Shown: one piece after another, positions 1 to 5,490 of the stretch
Numbering within the stretch: position 1 is the first letter of the stretch
Layout: each line of letters starts with the position of its first letter
From: Bacillota bacterium
GTDB lineage: Bacteria > Bacillota > Clostridia > Peptostreptococcales > Anaerovoracaceae
Direction of reading: 5' to 3'
Assembly (NCBI GenBank): GCA_029219125.1
Contig: JAQXSU010000106.1
Coordinates: 1-5,659, forward strand
DNA length: 5,659 nt
Program-made: the position numbers and the translations under genes
Notes under the pieces: generated by a model
What the model was told of the DNA's origin: nothing
Database searches by the model: none
The model's input: only the letters and a program-made list of their open reading frames with translations

Positions 1-444
1 AAGGGCAGGAAAGGAAAGATTCGTGAGACTTTTTCCGTCACCTATGTGGACGGAGAAGAAACTGCAAGAGAGCTGGTGAATTCAGAGACTCTGAAGAAGA
101 AACGGAATAAGATCATCGGTTATGGAACGAAGATATCCTCCGGCAAGCCTTCCGGACTGCAGTATGAACGGAAGATTGAAAATGTACGTGCCGTATCCTA
201 TTACTTCAGAGGAAATCCAAGCGGATCCTATGGCCTGCCGTGCACCTACGGCACTGTGGCTGTGGATCCGAAGGTGATTCCGCTGGGATCAAAGCTGTAT
301 ATTGAGGGTTATGGTTATGCCATTGCCAATGATGTAGGCAGTGCCATCAAGGGAAACACGGTAGACCTCTATATGGAGCGCTTTGAACAGTGTATGCTGT
401 GGGGAGCACGGTGGACTACGGTGTATGTTCTCAGCGAGCCATAA
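1..444 (+). CDS. G5 and 3D domain cell-wall protein, 3' part only
   Basis: This is the C-terminal 147 codons of a longer protein; the frame is open from base 1 and ends at TAA 442-444. The first ~45 visible residues look like the end of a G5 domain (a VTYVDGEE strand, then an NKIIGYGTK end). A 3D (Asp-Asp-Asp) domain follows at about residues 60-147, with the three aspartates visible as D89 in VAVDPKVIPLGS, D111 in ANDVG and D122 in VDLYM. The family comprises secreted, YabE- or Sps/Rpf-like proteins; the 3D fold resembles MltA-type lytic transglycosylases and is thought to cut or remodel peptidoglycan. The start of the 3D domain reads RAVSYYFRGNP rather than the more usual ATAY-type motif. 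A GTG at 46 is inside the G5 domain and is not a plausible start. A terminator follows 28 bases after the stop. Signal peptide and any other domains lie outside the window. Confidence 0.9.
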   Translation, partial: KGRKGKIRETFSVTYVDGEETARELVNSETLKKKRNKIIGYGTKISSGKPSGLQYERKIENVRAVSYYFRGNPSGSYGLPCTYGTVAVDPKVIPLGSKLYIEGYGYAIANDVGSAIKGNTVDLYMERFEQCMLWGARWTTVYVLSEP

Positions 445-472
445 TCCAATCTTGAAAATGATGCGAAAACAG

Positions 473-503
473 AAAGAACCGCAGAGTGCGGTTCTTTTCT
501 TCT
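473..503. terminator. Intrinsic terminator, probably bidirectional
   Basis: A perfect 11-bp stem (AAAGAACCGCA at 473-483 pairs with 487-497) closes a 3-base GAG loop and runs into TTTCTTCTT on the plus strand. Read on the minus strand the same hairpin is followed by TTCTTTCTGTTTT. It therefore fits as the shared terminator of the plus-strand 3D-domain gene and the convergent minus-strand alanyl-tRNA editing gene. Confidence 0.88.
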
Positions 504-510
504 TATTGCA

Positions 511-1764
511 TTATCGCAGATGTTTATCGATCAGATCCATAAAGGTATCCACATATTCTTCCTTCTGGAAGATGGCCCGGGCCGTCGTTGCGCTTCCGCC
601 GCCTTTGCCGCCGTAGATGGAGGCGTTTTCCTTCACCAGCTTTCCGCAGTCCGGCTTGCCGTCGGAGCACAGCAGCACCGTATGGCTTGGGCGGTGCACC
701 AGAAACAGGATCTTCGGAATCTGCCCCTGGAGTTCCTTCGCCAGATTCAGAAGGTCATCCACCGTGAGTATGTCATAGCAGAAGGCCGGATTGGAAGCAG
801 CAGAAGCAGGATCCGGAGCATTCACGGCATCTGCCAGCACAGCACGGATTTTCTCTGCTTCCTGAGCGATTACATAACGGCGCAGCTGACCCAGCTGCTG
901 ACGGGCTTCTGCAGCCTTTTCCTGCTGTGCCAGATATTTTTTCATCAGGTCGTCCGTGCCGGCAGACAGGCGATTCCCCAGTTCCGTCAGCACATCATAC
1001 TCCTGCTGATACCGGCGAAAGGCTCTCTGACCCGCCTCCATATAGATCCGGAACATTCCCTTGTTGCTCTCCACTTTATATATCTTGATCATGCCCACTT
1101 CCGCCGCCGTGGCAGGATGGGTGCCGCAGCAGGCGACACAGTCTGCCGGACTGTCCGGATCGCCGACGCTGACGATGGTGATATCCTTATCGATGGTAAG
1201 GGCCTTTCTCAGAGGCAGACGGGATGCCTCCTCAAAGGTATCAAAATGACGTGTGATCACCGGTGCACCGGACCAGATGACCTGATTGGCACAAAGCTCA
1301 ATGTGTTCCGCCATTTCCCAGGTGACCTTATCATAATCCGGATTTCCTTCCAGGCGGATGTCCAGTGTCATGTACTGATCCCCCATATGGAAACCATGAT
1401 TCACACCGCCGTATTCCCGGTAAAATGCCCCGCTGACGATGTGCTCGCCGCAGTGGCGCTGCATATTATCAAACCGATGGGCCCAGTCCAGAATCAGTGC
1501 GACCTCTGTATTGCTTCCCGGTTCCGGTAAATCGGAAGGCTGGCAGTCAACTACATGAAAGACCTCCCCCTCCTGTTCGAAAACATCCAGTACCGGAAAC
1601 CCGGCCAGGGTGCCCCGGTCACAGCTCTGGCCGCCTCCCTCCGGGAAAAACAGGCTCTGGTCCAGGGTCACGAGAGCATGTCCTTTTTTTTCGCCGACAG
1701 AGGTGACGTGGGCCGACGCCTCCCGCATATAAACATCTTCTTTATATAATCGAATGGTACTCAT
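511..1764 (-). CDS. alaX: Alanyl-tRNA editing protein, AlaX long form with DHHA1 domain
   Basis: The 417-residue protein is a free-standing relative of the editing half of alanyl-tRNA synthetase. Members hydrolyse tRNA-Ala mischarged with serine or glycine, in the cytoplasm. Order of parts: an N-terminal beta domain with the motif FFPEGGGQ (residues 39-46); the zinc-binding editing domain with H104 and H108 in RHCGEH, and C212 and H216 in CCGTH; a helical, probably coiled-coil linker around residues 250-310; and a DHHA1-like C-terminal domain with the glycine motif GGKGGG at 385-390. The usual HxxxH and CxxxH metal ligands are all present, although the family's common CGGTH reads CCGTH and HTGQH reads HCGEH. 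The ATG start is supported by AAGGAGG (minus strand, 1771-1777) 6 bases upstream. The length and DHHA1 domain mark it as a long AlaX form rather than the short form. It is a single-gene unit, divergent from the amidase gene. Confidence 0.93.
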   Translation of the reverse strand: MSTIRLYKEDVYMREASAHVTSVGEKKGHALVTLDQSLFFPEGGGQSCDRGTLAGFPVLDVFEQEGEVFHVVDCQPSDLPEPGSNTEVALILDWAHRFDNMQRHCGEHIVSGAFYREYGGVNHGFHMGDQYMTLDIRLEGNPDYDKVTWEMAEHIELCANQVIWSGAPVITRHFDTFEEASRLPLRKALTIDKDITIVSVGDPDSPADCVACCGTHPATAAEVGMIKIYKVESNKGMFRIYMEAGQRAFRRYQQEYDVLTELGNRLSAGTDDLMKKYLAQQEKAAEARQQLGQLRRYVIAQEAEKIRAVLADAVNAPDPASAASNPAFCYDILTVDDLLNLAKELQGQIPKILFLVHRPSHTVLLCSDGKPDCGKLVKENASIYGGKGGGSATTARAIFQKEEYVDTFMDLIDKHLR

Positions 1765-1770
1765 GGAAAG

Positions 1771-1777
1771 CCTCCTT
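1771..1777 (-). promoter_or_regulatory. Ribosome binding site of the AlaX gene
   Basis: On the minus strand this reads AAGGAGG, with a 6-base spacer to the ATG at 1764-1762. It is a near-perfect Shine-Dalgarno sequence and fixes the start of the editing protein. Confidence 0.85.
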
Positions 1778-1793
1778 GTTCTTTTCTGCCAAT

Positions 1794-1821
1794 ATCATAC
1801 CACAACCAGGAAAGATTGCAA
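1794..1821 (-). promoter_or_regulatory. Predicted vegetative promoter of the AlaX gene
   Basis: On the minus strand a -35 TTGCAA (1816-1821) and a -10 TATGAT (1794-1799) are separated by 16 bases. The -10 matches the housekeeping consensus at 5 of 6 positions and the -35 at 4 of 6. The 5' leader would be about 25 bases, ending in the strong Shine-Dalgarno site. This is prediction by eye only. Confidence 0.6.
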
Positions 1822-1870
1822 ACGCCGCGGCATAAACTTTCTTAAGAAATCGAGAAAGGCCGGGCTTTTT

Positions 1871-2674
1871 ATGAAAAAGACACTTCCCAAAATCCTTGCA
1901 GCCGGTGCTGCATTTTCTTCTGGCTTTCTTTTCTGCTTCTGGTTCATGACGGCATCCGCTTTTCCTGCGTCTGTTCCCGTTTCCGGCATGCAGGATCTGC
2001 CGGTACTGGTCATCGATGCAGGACACGGGGGCTTCGATGGAGGGGCACAGGCAGCAGACGGCACGAAAGAGAAGGACATCAATCTGGCGATCTCTCTGGA
2101 ACTGGCGGATATCGCGAAGCAGTATCCGGTGGAAGTAATCCTCACCAGAGAGCAGGACGAAGCGCTGTACATGGATGAAACCTCTGCATCGAAAAAAAGA
2201 GAAGATCTGCTGCGGCGAAAGGAAATTATGAAGGAAGCCGGTGCTGATCTGGCGGTTTCCATTCATCTGAACAGCTTTCCACAGAACACCAGCGTATACG
2301 GAGCACAGGTTTTTTATCCAGCCGATGAACCGGGCAGCCAGAGCACGCGAACAGACGAACAGACCAGAGAACAGAGCAGCAGGGCATTGGCCGAATCAGT
2401 GCAGAATGCGTTGGAAACAGACATTTCTGACGGACGGGAGCGCACTGCCATGAAGAAAAAGGATATTCTTCTTTTCCAGGATCCGCCGTGCAGAATCATA
2501 CTGGTGGAATGTGGATTTCTCTCCTGTCCTGCAGAGGCAGAGAAGCTGAAAACCCCGGAGTATCAACGAAAGCTGGCGGAGGCAATCTGGAAGGGGATCA
2601 ATGAAAAATTATGCCTTGAAGAGAGAAAAAACATACCGGTGGTGGAAAGTGCGAACAGGCAGAAAACAGAATGA
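1871..2674 (+). CDS. cwlD: N-acetylmuramoyl-L-alanine amidase, CwlD-like, membrane-anchored
   Basis: The 267-residue protein belongs to the zinc-dependent Amidase_3 family, which cuts the bond between N-acetylmuramic acid and L-alanine of the peptide stem. CwlD relatives act in making muramic-delta-lactam of the spore cortex. A lysine-led N-terminus and hydrophobic segment (about residues 8-31) look like a signal or membrane anchor. The catalytic domain starts at VLVIDAGHGG. Zinc ligands are visible as H52 (DAGHGG), E67 (KEKDINLAI) and H132 (SIHLN), and the catalytic glutamate as E213 (LVECGFLS). There is no separate cell-wall-binding domain, and the size is close to CwlD (about 240 residues). 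The frame is open further upstream to an ATG at 1754, but that would overlap the divergent AlaX gene and put a polar stretch before the signal segment, so ATG 1871 with a modest GAAAGG site about 11 bases upstream is preferred. The family is clear; the CwlD assignment is likely, not proven. Confidence 0.88.
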   Translation: MKKTLPKILAAGAAFSSGFLFCFWFMTASAFPASVPVSGMQDLPVLVIDAGHGGFDGGAQAADGTKEKDINLAISLELADIAKQYPVEVILTREQDEALYMDETSASKKREDLLRRKEIMKEAGADLAVSIHLNSFPQNTSVYGAQVFYPADEPGSQSTRTDEQTREQSSRALAESVQNALETDISDGRERTAMKKKDILLFQDPPCRIILVECGFLSCPAEAEKLKTPEYQRKLAEAIWKGINEKLCLEERKNIPVVESANRQKTE

Positions 2675-2691
2675 TCTTTTTATGTAAAATA

Positions 2692-2776
2692 TGTGGATAA
2701 CTTTGCTCTTGACAAATGGAAAATGACGTGTAATGCCTTGAATTTTCAACAAATATGAAGTACAAAGTTATCCACA
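2692..2776. repeat. Perfect 14-bp inverted repeat around two DnaA boxes
   Basis: TGTGGATAACTTTG at 2692-2705 is the exact reverse complement of CAAAGTTATCCACA at 2763-2776, with 57 bases between the arms. The match extends 5 bases beyond the 9-base DnaA box on the inner side of each arm, so it is more than two independent boxes. Confidence 0.9.
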
Positions 2777-2792
2777 GGATAGTGTGAATATA

Positions 2793-2810
2793 ATTGTATA
2801 CAATATTGTA
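2793..2810. repeat. Alternating palindrome array, possible operator
   Basis: Three adjoining 6-mers alternate in orientation: ATTGTA, TACAAT, ATTGTA. They create two overlapping perfect 12-bp palindromes, at 2793-2804 and 2799-2810. The core TTGTATACAA resembles known operators of GntR-type repressors (the Bacillus gluconate operator has this core), but that link is only by resemblance. A second copy of ATTGTATACA lies at 2949-2958. Confidence 0.6.
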
Positions 2811-2948
2811 AAATCATGTGGATAAACGGGGAACGGATTGAAAAATAAAGGTTTTATCCATGTTAAATCTTGTTTGCGAAAGGACGAACACAGGTTGACA
2901 TAATTCGGCAAATAAACAGAATTTTCGTATTTTTTTCACAAATCGACC

Positions 2949-2979
2949 ATTGTATACATACCGGGTCATGGTGTATGAT
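2949..2979 (+). promoter_or_regulatory. Predicted promoter of the DUF4282-like gene, overlapping an ATTGTATACA site
   Basis: A -10 TATGAT (2974-2979) lies 18 bases after a weak -35 TTGTAT (2950-2955). The -35 sits inside ATTGTATACA (2949-2958), the same 10-mer that begins the upstream palindrome array at 2793. A repressor bound there would block the promoter. A better -35 match, TTGACA at 2895-2900, has no good -10 at the right distance. Confidence 0.4.
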
Positions 2980-2997
2980 AGAATTATGAAAACAGGT

Positions 2998-3030
2998 ACC
3001 GGCTTGACCGGTGCAGGACCGGAAAGGGGA
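2998..3030 (+). promoter_or_regulatory. Leader with two mutually exclusive small hairpins and the ribosome binding site
   Basis: ACCGG occurs at 2998-3002, 3007-3011 and 3018-3022. CCGGT at 3008-3012 can pair with the first copy (loop CTTGA) or the third (loop GCAGG), but not both. The second hairpin directly abuts the Shine-Dalgarno stretch AAAGGGGA (3023-3030), 6 bases before the ATG at 3037. The stems are only 5 bp, so a regulatory role is uncertain; the ribosome binding site itself is convincing. Confidence 0.45.
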
Positions 3031-3036
3031 AAAATA

Positions 3037-3588
3037 ATGTACAGCTATTATTATCAGACACCGATTATGAACTATGTGAACCATGGAATCATACTGGGGA
3101 TTGCAGCAGTGATTTCTGTGCTGCTGGGAATCCTTCTGTTCTTTACGTTCTTTCGCAAAAAGAATGAAGGAAAATATACTGGCGTGAAGGAAAAACTGTA
3201 TAATCTTATGAATTTCAACCGGTTTTATGCAGAAGAGATCTTGCGTTTCCTGTATATTGTCGGAACCTGCTGTGCGACAGTATGCGGCATCGTATCCATC
3301 ATTCTGGGATCCTTCCTCATGGGCATCTGCCAGCTGATTGTGCTGAACGTTGCACTGCGCATCGTCTTCGAGTTGCTTATGATGTTCATCATGCTCTGCA
3401 GGAAGACGGTCTCTGTGGACAGAAGACTTTCCCAGATCGAAAAATATTACGATGACGGCTACGATGCATACTGCGAAGACGGAAGCATGGCAGATGAAGA
3501 ATTCGGTGAGGAGAGTGAAGAAGGCTGCTGCAGCGGAGCATGCGAAAGCTGTGAAGAAAGCTGCGGACCGGAAGGCATTCCGTTCTAA
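3037..3588 (+). CDS. DUF4282-like membrane protein with acidic, cysteine-rich tail
   Basis: The 183-residue protein has three hydrophobic segments, at about residues 17-39, 68-91 and 93-120. The stretch from NFNRFYAEEILRFLY (about 59) to RIVFELLMMFIML (108-120) resembles the DUF4282 family, small bacterial membrane proteins of unknown function. A preceding transmembrane helix with an RKKN stop-transfer (40-43) and a charged loop are additional. The tail (about 128-183) is acidic and ends in a cysteine cluster: C164, C165, C169, C172 and C176, plus C146. That could bind metal or form disulfides; no known motif fits exactly. ATG 3037 is chosen for its strong Shine-Dalgarno site AAAGGGGA; the frame is open back to a TTG at 2950 and an ATG at 2987, but neither has a ribosome binding site and both lie within the predicted promoter or leader. 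It appears to be a single-gene unit closed by the terminator at 3623. No function is claimed. Confidence 0.82.
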   Translation: MYSYYYQTPIMNYVNHGIILGIAAVISVLLGILLFFTFFRKKNEGKYTGVKEKLYNLMNFNRFYAEEILRFLYIVGTCCATVCGIVSIILGSFLMGICQLIVLNVALRIVFELLMMFIMLCRKTVSVDRRLSQIEKYYDDGYDAYCEDGSMADEEFGEESEEGCCSGACESCEESCGPEGIPF

Positions 3589-3622
3589 GAAGAAAAAAGA
3601 AATTCAATAATATAAAAAATAC

Positions 3623-3652
3623 GGGAATGCCGGAGAAGCATTCCCTTTTTTT
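3623..3652. terminator. Intrinsic terminator, probably bidirectional
   Basis: GGGAATGC (3623-3630) pairs with GCATTCCC (3638-3645) around a 7-base loop, followed by seven T (3646-3652) on the plus strand. On the minus strand the stem is followed by GTATTTTTTATATT. It closes the DUF4282-like gene and the convergent large minus-strand gene. Confidence 0.88.
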
Positions 3653-3695
3653 GCGAAAAGCACCGGGCGAAAAGATTTTGCGAAGAAGCAGAAAA

Positions 3696-4982
3696 TCAAT
3701 CCTCGCCGTCATACATGTCCTTGGCGATGAAAGACGCAAAATCAGTGAAATCCTCAAAACCGCTGGACATGAACTCATCCAGTACCGGCTCGCCGAACTG
3801 ATATTTTCCTGCCAGAGCAGCATAGGAGCAAAGTCCGGAGGTGATAAAATCGGCTTCCATGGCACGGATTCCTTCCTGCGTATAGGACGTCAGGAGCAGC
3901 TGACCGCTGTCGGAGACGTAGTAATTGCCCAGCACATCATCGTTCAGCAGATAGACCTGCTTGTTCACGTGATTGTTGTGCGGGTGAAAAATCATAAACA
4001 GGCTGCCGTTTTCGTGGGGCGTGATCATGGCGCGCCGGGTCAGCTGCGTGGAATTACGTGTGAATGCCGGTGCATCTTCGAACCAGTCGAAGACAGTAAC
4101 GTATTCAGGACGTGTCAGCATCATGACCGCTTCTGCCGCAGAGATTCGGAAAGAGGAAACCTTTTCGAACCGGACCACCCGCAGGTTGTCCAGTGTCACC
4201 TGGGTGACCACCAGATAGAATTCCTGATCATATTCGATAAGCGACTCGCAAAGGTAAGAGGTGTGAGTCTGGAATGTGCCGAAATCCCGGTCGCCGTCTG
4301 TGCAGTGATAGCCGGTGTTGAATCCGCTGTCAGGATCCGGCGCAGGGTCGATGGTGTTCTTGAACAGAGTTGCCATCTTATGCTCCGGAAAGAGATTGGT
4401 CCGGACATAGTGTTTCGTCAGGAATTTGGCAGCCCCGAAGTCTTTGCCGAAACAGCGCATGAGAAAATAGTTGATTACCTGATATGGTGAGGTGAGGATT
4501 GGGCACTGCTTGGACATCAGCACGTATTCCTCTGTCCGGTCCATGGTAATCTGCGACTGCAGAAGAAACGCATATTCCTCATAGCCCTCCGGAAGTTCCA
4601 GACCGCTGCGCTGATTCAGTGCGGCATATTCCTGCACCATATAGATGGCTTCCTTCTCGGACAAATTGACCTGTTTGCCGCCCAGACCGCCCAGCAGGGC
4701 ATTTTCCACATCGTGAAGTTCTTCCAGACCTTCGCCGTCTTCGCCGGTCAGGACGCCTTTATACGTGTCGAAGCCGAATTCTTCCGCATCGAAGTAGAAA
4801 AACTGATGAAAATGTGTCAGGACAGTATTTTCCGGCAGAGCCCAGTGAATGTAAACGCCGGTCACTCCCATGAGCCGGGTATCCGTCACATAGGAAGACA
4901 GAAAAGCTTTCCGGCTTGTCAGGGATGTTTCAGCAAGGCCGCCCCGGATTATGGTAAAAGGTGTGGTTCTTTCTGCTGTCAA
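3696..4982 (-). CDS. Conserved-looking protein of unknown function
   Basis: The 428-residue product is not recognised. No signal peptide or transmembrane segment is evident, so it is probably cytoplasmic. It is acidic overall and ends in DMYDGED. Visible traits are a histidine/aromatic patch HWALPENTVLTHFHQFFYF (46-64), an acidic stretch after it, an MSKQCPILTSPYQVINYFLMRCFGK region near the middle, and a later HPHNNHVNK patch. None matches a catalytic motif known to me. Codon use and open frame over 1.3 kb on this strand support a real gene, and it has its own promoter, ribosome binding site and terminator. The start is TTG at 4982-4980; in-frame TAA at 5000-4998 prevents extension, and the first in-frame Met is residue 38. 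The long plus-strand frame at 3627-4490 across it is taken as a shadow. Confidence 0.8.
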   Translation of the reverse strand: MTAERTTPFTIIRGGLAETSLTSRKAFLSSYVTDTRLMGVTGVYIHWALPENTVLTHFHQFFYFDAEEFGFDTYKGVLTGEDGEGLEELHDVENALLGGLGGKQVNLSEKEAIYMVQEYAALNQRSGLELPEGYEEYAFLLQSQITMDRTEEYVLMSKQCPILTSPYQVINYFLMRCFGKDFGAAKFLTKHYVRTNLFPEHKMATLFKNTIDPAPDPDSGFNTGYHCTDGDRDFGTFQTHTSYLCESLIEYDQEFYLVVTQVTLDNLRVVRFEKVSSFRISAAEAVMMLTRPEYVTVFDWFEDAPAFTRNSTQLTRRAMITPHENGSLFMIFHPHNNHVNKQVYLLNDDVLGNYYVSDSGQLLLTSYTQEGIRAMEADFITSGLCSYAALAGKYQFGEPVLDEFMSSGFEDFTDFASFIAKDMYDGED

Positions 4983-4999
4983 AATCTGTTTTCTCCTTT
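4980..4999 (-). promoter_or_regulatory. Ribosome binding site and TTG start of the unknown gene
   Basis: On the minus strand AAAGGAG (4993-4999) precedes the TTG start by a 10-base spacer, slightly long. An ATT codon one position earlier would be better spaced but ATT starts are very rare. A TTG start and long spacer suggest modest translation. Confidence 0.65.
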
Positions 5000-5000
5000 A

Positions 5001-5024
5001 TATGTATCGTCTGTATGTATCGTC
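5001..5024. repeat. 11-bp direct repeat in the leader of the unknown gene
   Basis: TATGTATCGTC occurs at 5001-5011 and 5014-5024, a 13-base period with two bases between copies. It sits between the predicted transcription start (about 5030) and the ribosome binding site on the minus strand. It could be an operator, an RNA-binding site, or chance slippage. Confidence 0.7.
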
Positions 5025-5036
5025 GTGTCTACTTCA

Positions 5037-5064
5037 AGTATAACCGATTCCTGTGAAAATACAA
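5037..5064 (-). promoter_or_regulatory. Predicted promoter of the unknown minus-strand gene
   Basis: On the minus strand -35 TTGTAT (5059-5064) and -10 TATACT (5037-5042; 5 of 6) are 16 bases apart. The leader to the TTG start would be about 48 bases. It is back to back with the riboswitch promoter, the two -35 elements lying 32 bases apart. Confidence 0.5.
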
Positions 5065-5096
5065 TGATGTTTCGAACACTTTTTTTCGGTCCGGGG

Positions 5097-5125
5097 TTGT
5101 AAAGGAAAAAAAGTTGTGATATGAT
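5097..5125 (+). promoter_or_regulatory. Predicted promoter of the riboswitch transcript, extended -10
   Basis: -35 TTGTAA (5097-5102) and -10 TATGAT (5120-5125) are spaced 17 bases apart, and the -10 is preceded by TGA, giving the extended form TGnTATGAT. Transcription would begin near 5132, just ahead of the riboswitch, which supports the call. Confidence 0.7.
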
Positions 5126-5146
5126 AAGAACGAAAACTGAAAGAAA

Positions 5147-5351
5147 CGGTTCATGTTCTTTCCTCTGCAGCGCAATCCGCCAGTGACGGTGTTTGGCCGG
5201 AGGGAAGCTAAGATGGAAGCAGGTGAAAGTCCTGCACGGTCCCGCCACTGTAAGGAGGGAACTGCGGTTCAGAAAGCGCCACTGCGAAACAGGTTCGTGG
5301 GAAGGCAGACCGTGGTGAAGATCTCTGAGTCAGGAAACATGCATGAAGCCG
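5147..5351 (+). ncRNA. Cobalamin (vitamin B12) riboswitch
   Basis: The core matches the B12 aptamer in order: GGTG (5188-5191); CTAAGATGGAA (5208-5218, the degenerate form of TAATAGGGAA); AGGTGAAAGTCCTGCACGGT (5221-5240); CCCGCCACTGTAA (5241-5253); the second GCCACTG (5278-5284) followed by GTGGGAAGG (5297-5305); and GAGTCAGGAAAC (5327-5338). Outer bases 5147-5155 can pair with 5342-5351 with one bulged G, a candidate closing stem. The family binds adenosyl- or methylcobalamin and turns downstream genes off when the vitamin is plentiful, commonly B12 synthesis, cobalt uptake or B12-independent isozyme genes. A predicted promoter lies just upstream and a terminator downstream. The aptamer is confident; the exact ends are approximate. 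Confidence 0.93.
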
Positions 5352-5448
5352 CATCATTCACGGTGCCGGAGAAGCACAGGGTGAAGTTTTTTATTGGGGA
5401 GATGCAGATCATTCGTCCTGATAAAAGAAAAAGGTACAGCGAAAACGG

Positions 5449-5490
5449 GCTGCAGCCGGAGGGAAAGAAATCCACAGGCTGCAGCTTTTT
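5449..5490 (+). terminator. Terminator of the riboswitch leader
   Basis: GCTGCAGCC (5449-5457) pairs perfectly with GGCTGCAGC (5477-5485) around a 19-base loop, followed by TTTTT (5486-5490) and, after GATTG, a further T6 run. It lies about 100 bases after the aptamer and is the likely expression platform, acting at the level of transcription. CTGCAGC at 5165-5171, near the start of the leader, is complementary to part of this stem, so a competing pairing is possible but not demonstrated. Confidence 0.8.

Larger units (their letters stand above)
2692..2862. promoter_or_regulatory. DnaA-box cluster
   Basis: Three 9-mers match the DnaA box TTATCCACA perfectly: 2692-2700 (minus), 2768-2776 (plus) and 2817-2825 (minus). 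A fourth, 2783-2791 (minus, ATATTCACA), has one mismatch to TTATNCACA, and a fifth, 2854-2862 (plus, TTATCCATG), has two mismatches at its 3' end. A further weak site, TTTTTCACA, lies at 2932-2940. Three perfect copies of a 9-mer within 134 bases is far more than chance would give. What is seen is the motif cluster in AT-rich DNA. A role as replication origin, DnaA-titrating cluster, or DnaA-controlled promoter is inference. Confidence 0.75.
2675..3036. other. AT-rich non-coding spacer with DnaA boxes and palindromes
   Basis: No credible gene lies in these 362 bases. Counting bases 2701-2940 gives 76 G or C of 240 (about 32%), well below the neighbouring genes. The spacer holds a cluster of DnaA boxes, a 14-bp inverted repeat, an alternating palindrome array and the promoter and leader of the next gene, each listed separately. 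No obvious hairpin-plus-T terminator follows the amidase stop codon. Confidence 0.8.

Noticed and set aside
520..1530. Plus-strand 336-codon open frame
   Set aside because: It is antisense to the AlaX gene, whose motifs are unmistakable; no recognisable domain and no ribosome binding site.
1831..1838. Possible sporulation sigma-E type -10 (CATAAACT) upstream of the amidase
   Set aside because: A convincing -35 partner was not found, so it is not listed as a promoter, although CwlD relatives are sporulation genes.
1754..1870. Extended N-terminus for the amidase from ATG 1754
   Set aside because: It would overlap the start of the divergent AlaX gene and cover its promoter; the signal-anchor segment fits only with the start at 1871.
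2692..2862. Calling the DnaA cluster the chromosomal origin
   Set aside because: Flanking genes are not typical origin neighbours and are co-oriented; the boxes alone do not prove an origin.
2895..2900. Perfect TTGACA as a -35 for the DUF4282-like gene
   Set aside because: No acceptable -10 lies 16-18 bases downstream.
3627..4490. Plus-strand 287-codon open frame
   Set aside because: It starts inside the terminator at 3623-3652 and is antisense to the 428-codon gene, which has better signals.
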